This document shows, in pieces, positions 13,362 to 14,692 of a stretch of DNA of 14,692 bases (position 1 is its first letter; every line of letters starts with the position of its first letter). Made by a program: the position numbers and the translations under genes. The stretch spans positions 1-14,692 of the forward strand of contig CAMDJU010000034.1 of the NCBI GenBank assembly GCA_945900695.1, written 5' to 3'. The DNA is from Bordetella parapertussis. Its GTDB lineage: Bacteria > Pseudomonadota > Gammaproteobacteria > Burkholderiales > Burkholderiaceae_C. A model generated the notes under the pieces. The model saw nothing but the letters and a program-made list of their open reading frames with translations. It was not told the DNA's origin and did no database searches.

Positions 13362-14692
13362 GTGGGTTTTGTGCGCTGCGATCAAACCCCAGCCTGGGCC
13401 CAGTTAAAAGACCACCACGCGTCAGAAGATTGGGACATCCGGGCCGCGTTTGCGCGCGACCCCCAGAGGGCGGAGCGTTTCAGCCAATCGGCGGCGGGTG
13501 TGGGGGTGGATTTTTCCAAAATGCCCATTCACACCGACACCGAAAAGCTGTTGCACACATTGGCCCATCAGTGTGGCGTGGCTGAATGGCGCGACGCCAT
13601 GTTCGCGGGCGAAGCCATCAACACCACCGAACAGCGCCAGGTGATGCACTGGATGCTGCGCCAACCCGCGGGCAGTTTGGGCGGATCTTTGGCCCAGCCC
13701 TTGGCCCAAGTGCATGAAACCTTGGACGCCATGCTGGCCTATGCCGAGCAAGTCAGGGCTGACCCGCAAATCACCGATGTGGTTCACATGGGCATTGGCG
13801 GGTCGGATTTGGGGCCCCAGTTGGTGGTGGGTGCTTTGCACCAACCCGCTGTGACGGGCAAGCGTTTTCACTTTGTGTCCAATGTCGATGGCCATGAACT
13901 GGCGGCGGTGTTGCAGGGTTTGAAGCCACAGCAAACCTTGTTTTTGATCGCTTCCAAAACCTTCACCACGGCCGAGACCATGATGAATGCGCACAGCGCG
14001 CGTGAATGGTTTGTGCGCCAAGGCGGCGAAGATACCGCGCGCCACTTTGCGGCCTTGACCAGCAACCGCCCAGCGGCCGCAGGCTTTGGTATCACCACCA
14101 CCTTTGGTTTTTGGGATTGGGTGGGCGGGCGCTACTCACTGTGGTCGGCCATCGGCTTGCCCATTGCCATCGCATTGGGTGAGGCGGGGTTTCGCCAAAT
14201 GTTGGCGGGCGCCCATGCCATGGACCGCCATTTTTGCAGCCAACCCTTGCCCACCAATTTGCCCATGCGCATGGGTTTGCTGGATGTCTGGATGCGTAAT
14301 TTTCAAGGCCATGCCAGCCGTGGCATCGCGCCCTATCACAGTGGTTTGCGCCGCTTGCCGGCTTTTTTGCAGCAGCTCGAGATGGAAAGCAACGGCAAAA
14401 GCGTGGACCGCCAGGGCCAGCCCTTGCCCTATGACACCGCCCCGGTGTTGTGGGGCGAGCCAGGGACCAATGGCCAGCATGCCTTTTTTCAAATGGTCCA
14501 CCAAGGCACGACCGTGGTGCCCATGGAGTTCATTGCCGTGCGCCAAGCCAGCCACGACCTGCCAGGGCATCAGCGGGCATTGCTGGCCAATGCCGTGGCC
14601 CAAGCCCAGGCCCTGTTGGTCGGGCAGTCGGATGCGGGTGGGCATCGCCAGTTCAGTGGCAACCGACCCAGCACCTTTGTGACCATCGATGC
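13362..14692 (+). CDS. pgi: Glucose-6-phosphate isomerase, cut by the right edge
   Basis: The first 443 codons of the enzyme that interconverts glucose 6-phosphate and fructose 6-phosphate are present (full-length relatives are about 520-550). Family landmarks: HMGIGGSDLGP near 142-152 in the first sugar-isomerase domain, SKTFTTAETM near 204-213, GGRYSLWSAIGLP near 255-267, and the signature LWGEPGTNGQHAFFQ around the catalytic base Glu366. The start is GTG at 13362, three nt after the tal stop; no ATG is nearby, and an AAGG in the tal end stands about 9 nt upstream. A second GTG at 13371 is a possible alternative. Co-expression with tal links upper glycolysis and the pentose phosphate pathway. 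Confidence 0.95.
   Translation, partial: MGFVRCDQTPAWAQLKDHHASEDWDIRAAFARDPQRAERFSQSAAGVGVDFSKMPIHTDTEKLLHTLAHQCGVAEWRDAMFAGEAINTTEQRQVMHWMLRQPAGSLGGSLAQPLAQVHETLDAMLAYAEQVRADPQITDVVHMGIGGSDLGPQLVVGALHQPAVTGKRFHFVSNVDGHELAAVLQGLKPQQTLFLIASKTFTTAETMMNAHSAREWFVRQGGEDTARHFAALTSNRPAAAGFGITTTFGFWDWVGGRYSLWSAIGLPIAIALGEAGFRQMLAGAHAMDRHFCSQPLPTNLPMRMGLLDVWMRNFQGHASRGIAPYHSGLRRLPAFLQQLEMESNGKSVDRQGQPLPYDTAPVLWGEPGTNGQHAFFQMVHQGTTVVPMEFIAVRQASHDLPGHQRALLANAVAQAQALLVGQSDAGGHRQFSGNRPSTFVTID

Noticed and set aside
1..14692. Mobile element, CRISPR array, toxin-antitoxin or phage defence system
   Set aside because: No transposase, integrase, direct-repeat array or defence-type domain is visible on either strand; gene packing and composition look uniform throughout.

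Overview
The window looks like chromosomal DNA of a betaproteobacterium of the order Burkholderiales, most likely family Comamonadaceae (a Limnohabitans- or Rhodoferax-like freshwater bacterium). This is inferred from protein style, moderately high GC, tight gene packing and the tal-pgi pairing, not from a database match. There are fourteen protein genes, two of them cut by the window edges. I see no rRNA, tRNA, CRISPR array, insertion sequence or phage gene.

Layout. Positions 1-540 (minus) hold the N-terminal part of an IlvD/Edd-family dehydratase with an operator-like inverted repeat in its promoter. Positions 728-3592 (plus) form a three-gene operon: an OlsB-like N-acyltransferase, a metallophosphoesterase closer to phospholipase C PlcP than to classical LpxH, and an LplT-like lysophospholipid transporter. 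Positions 3604-6038 (minus) carry UDP-glucose 6-dehydrogenase and phosphatidylserine decarboxylase. Divergent from psd is a membrane-anchored class III aminotransferase (6086-7756). It converges with a small multi-pass membrane protein resembling the Mpo1/DUF962 family (7757-8365). That gene is divergent from a GT4 glycosyltransferase (8581-9729). Positions 9794-12332 (minus) hold a short unknown protein, a secreted DsrE-like protein, a glutathione S-transferase-like protein and an NDUFA9-like NAD(P)-binding protein. Positions 12414-14692 (plus) hold transaldolase and the first part of glucose-6-phosphate isomerase.

Main interpretation. From 728 to 9729 most genes concern membrane lipids: acyl-ornithine-type lipid synthesis (OlsB-like), phospholipid head-group removal to diacylglycerol (PlcP-like), lysolipid transport, phosphatidylethanolamine synthesis, UDP-glucuronate supply and a glycolipid-type glycosyltransferase. 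This is the gene set expected for replacing phospholipids with phosphorus-free lipids when phosphate is scarce. Regulatory DNA agrees. Close matches to the E. coli PhoB box, each followed after exactly 10 nt by a -10-like hexamer, lie upstream of the glycosyltransferase (15/18), the Mpo1-like gene (14/18) and the aminotransferase (13/18). A tandem set of 11-bp-phased half sites lies upstream of the OlsB-like gene, and a weaker one upstream of ugd. The aminotransferase box overlaps the psd start codon, so PhoB could activate one gene and block the other.

The aminotransferase and Mpo1-like protein have no obvious place in known remodelling routes, and if the Pho sites are real they are the best candidates for an undescribed step. 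The right third of the window looks like ordinary housekeeping sequence.
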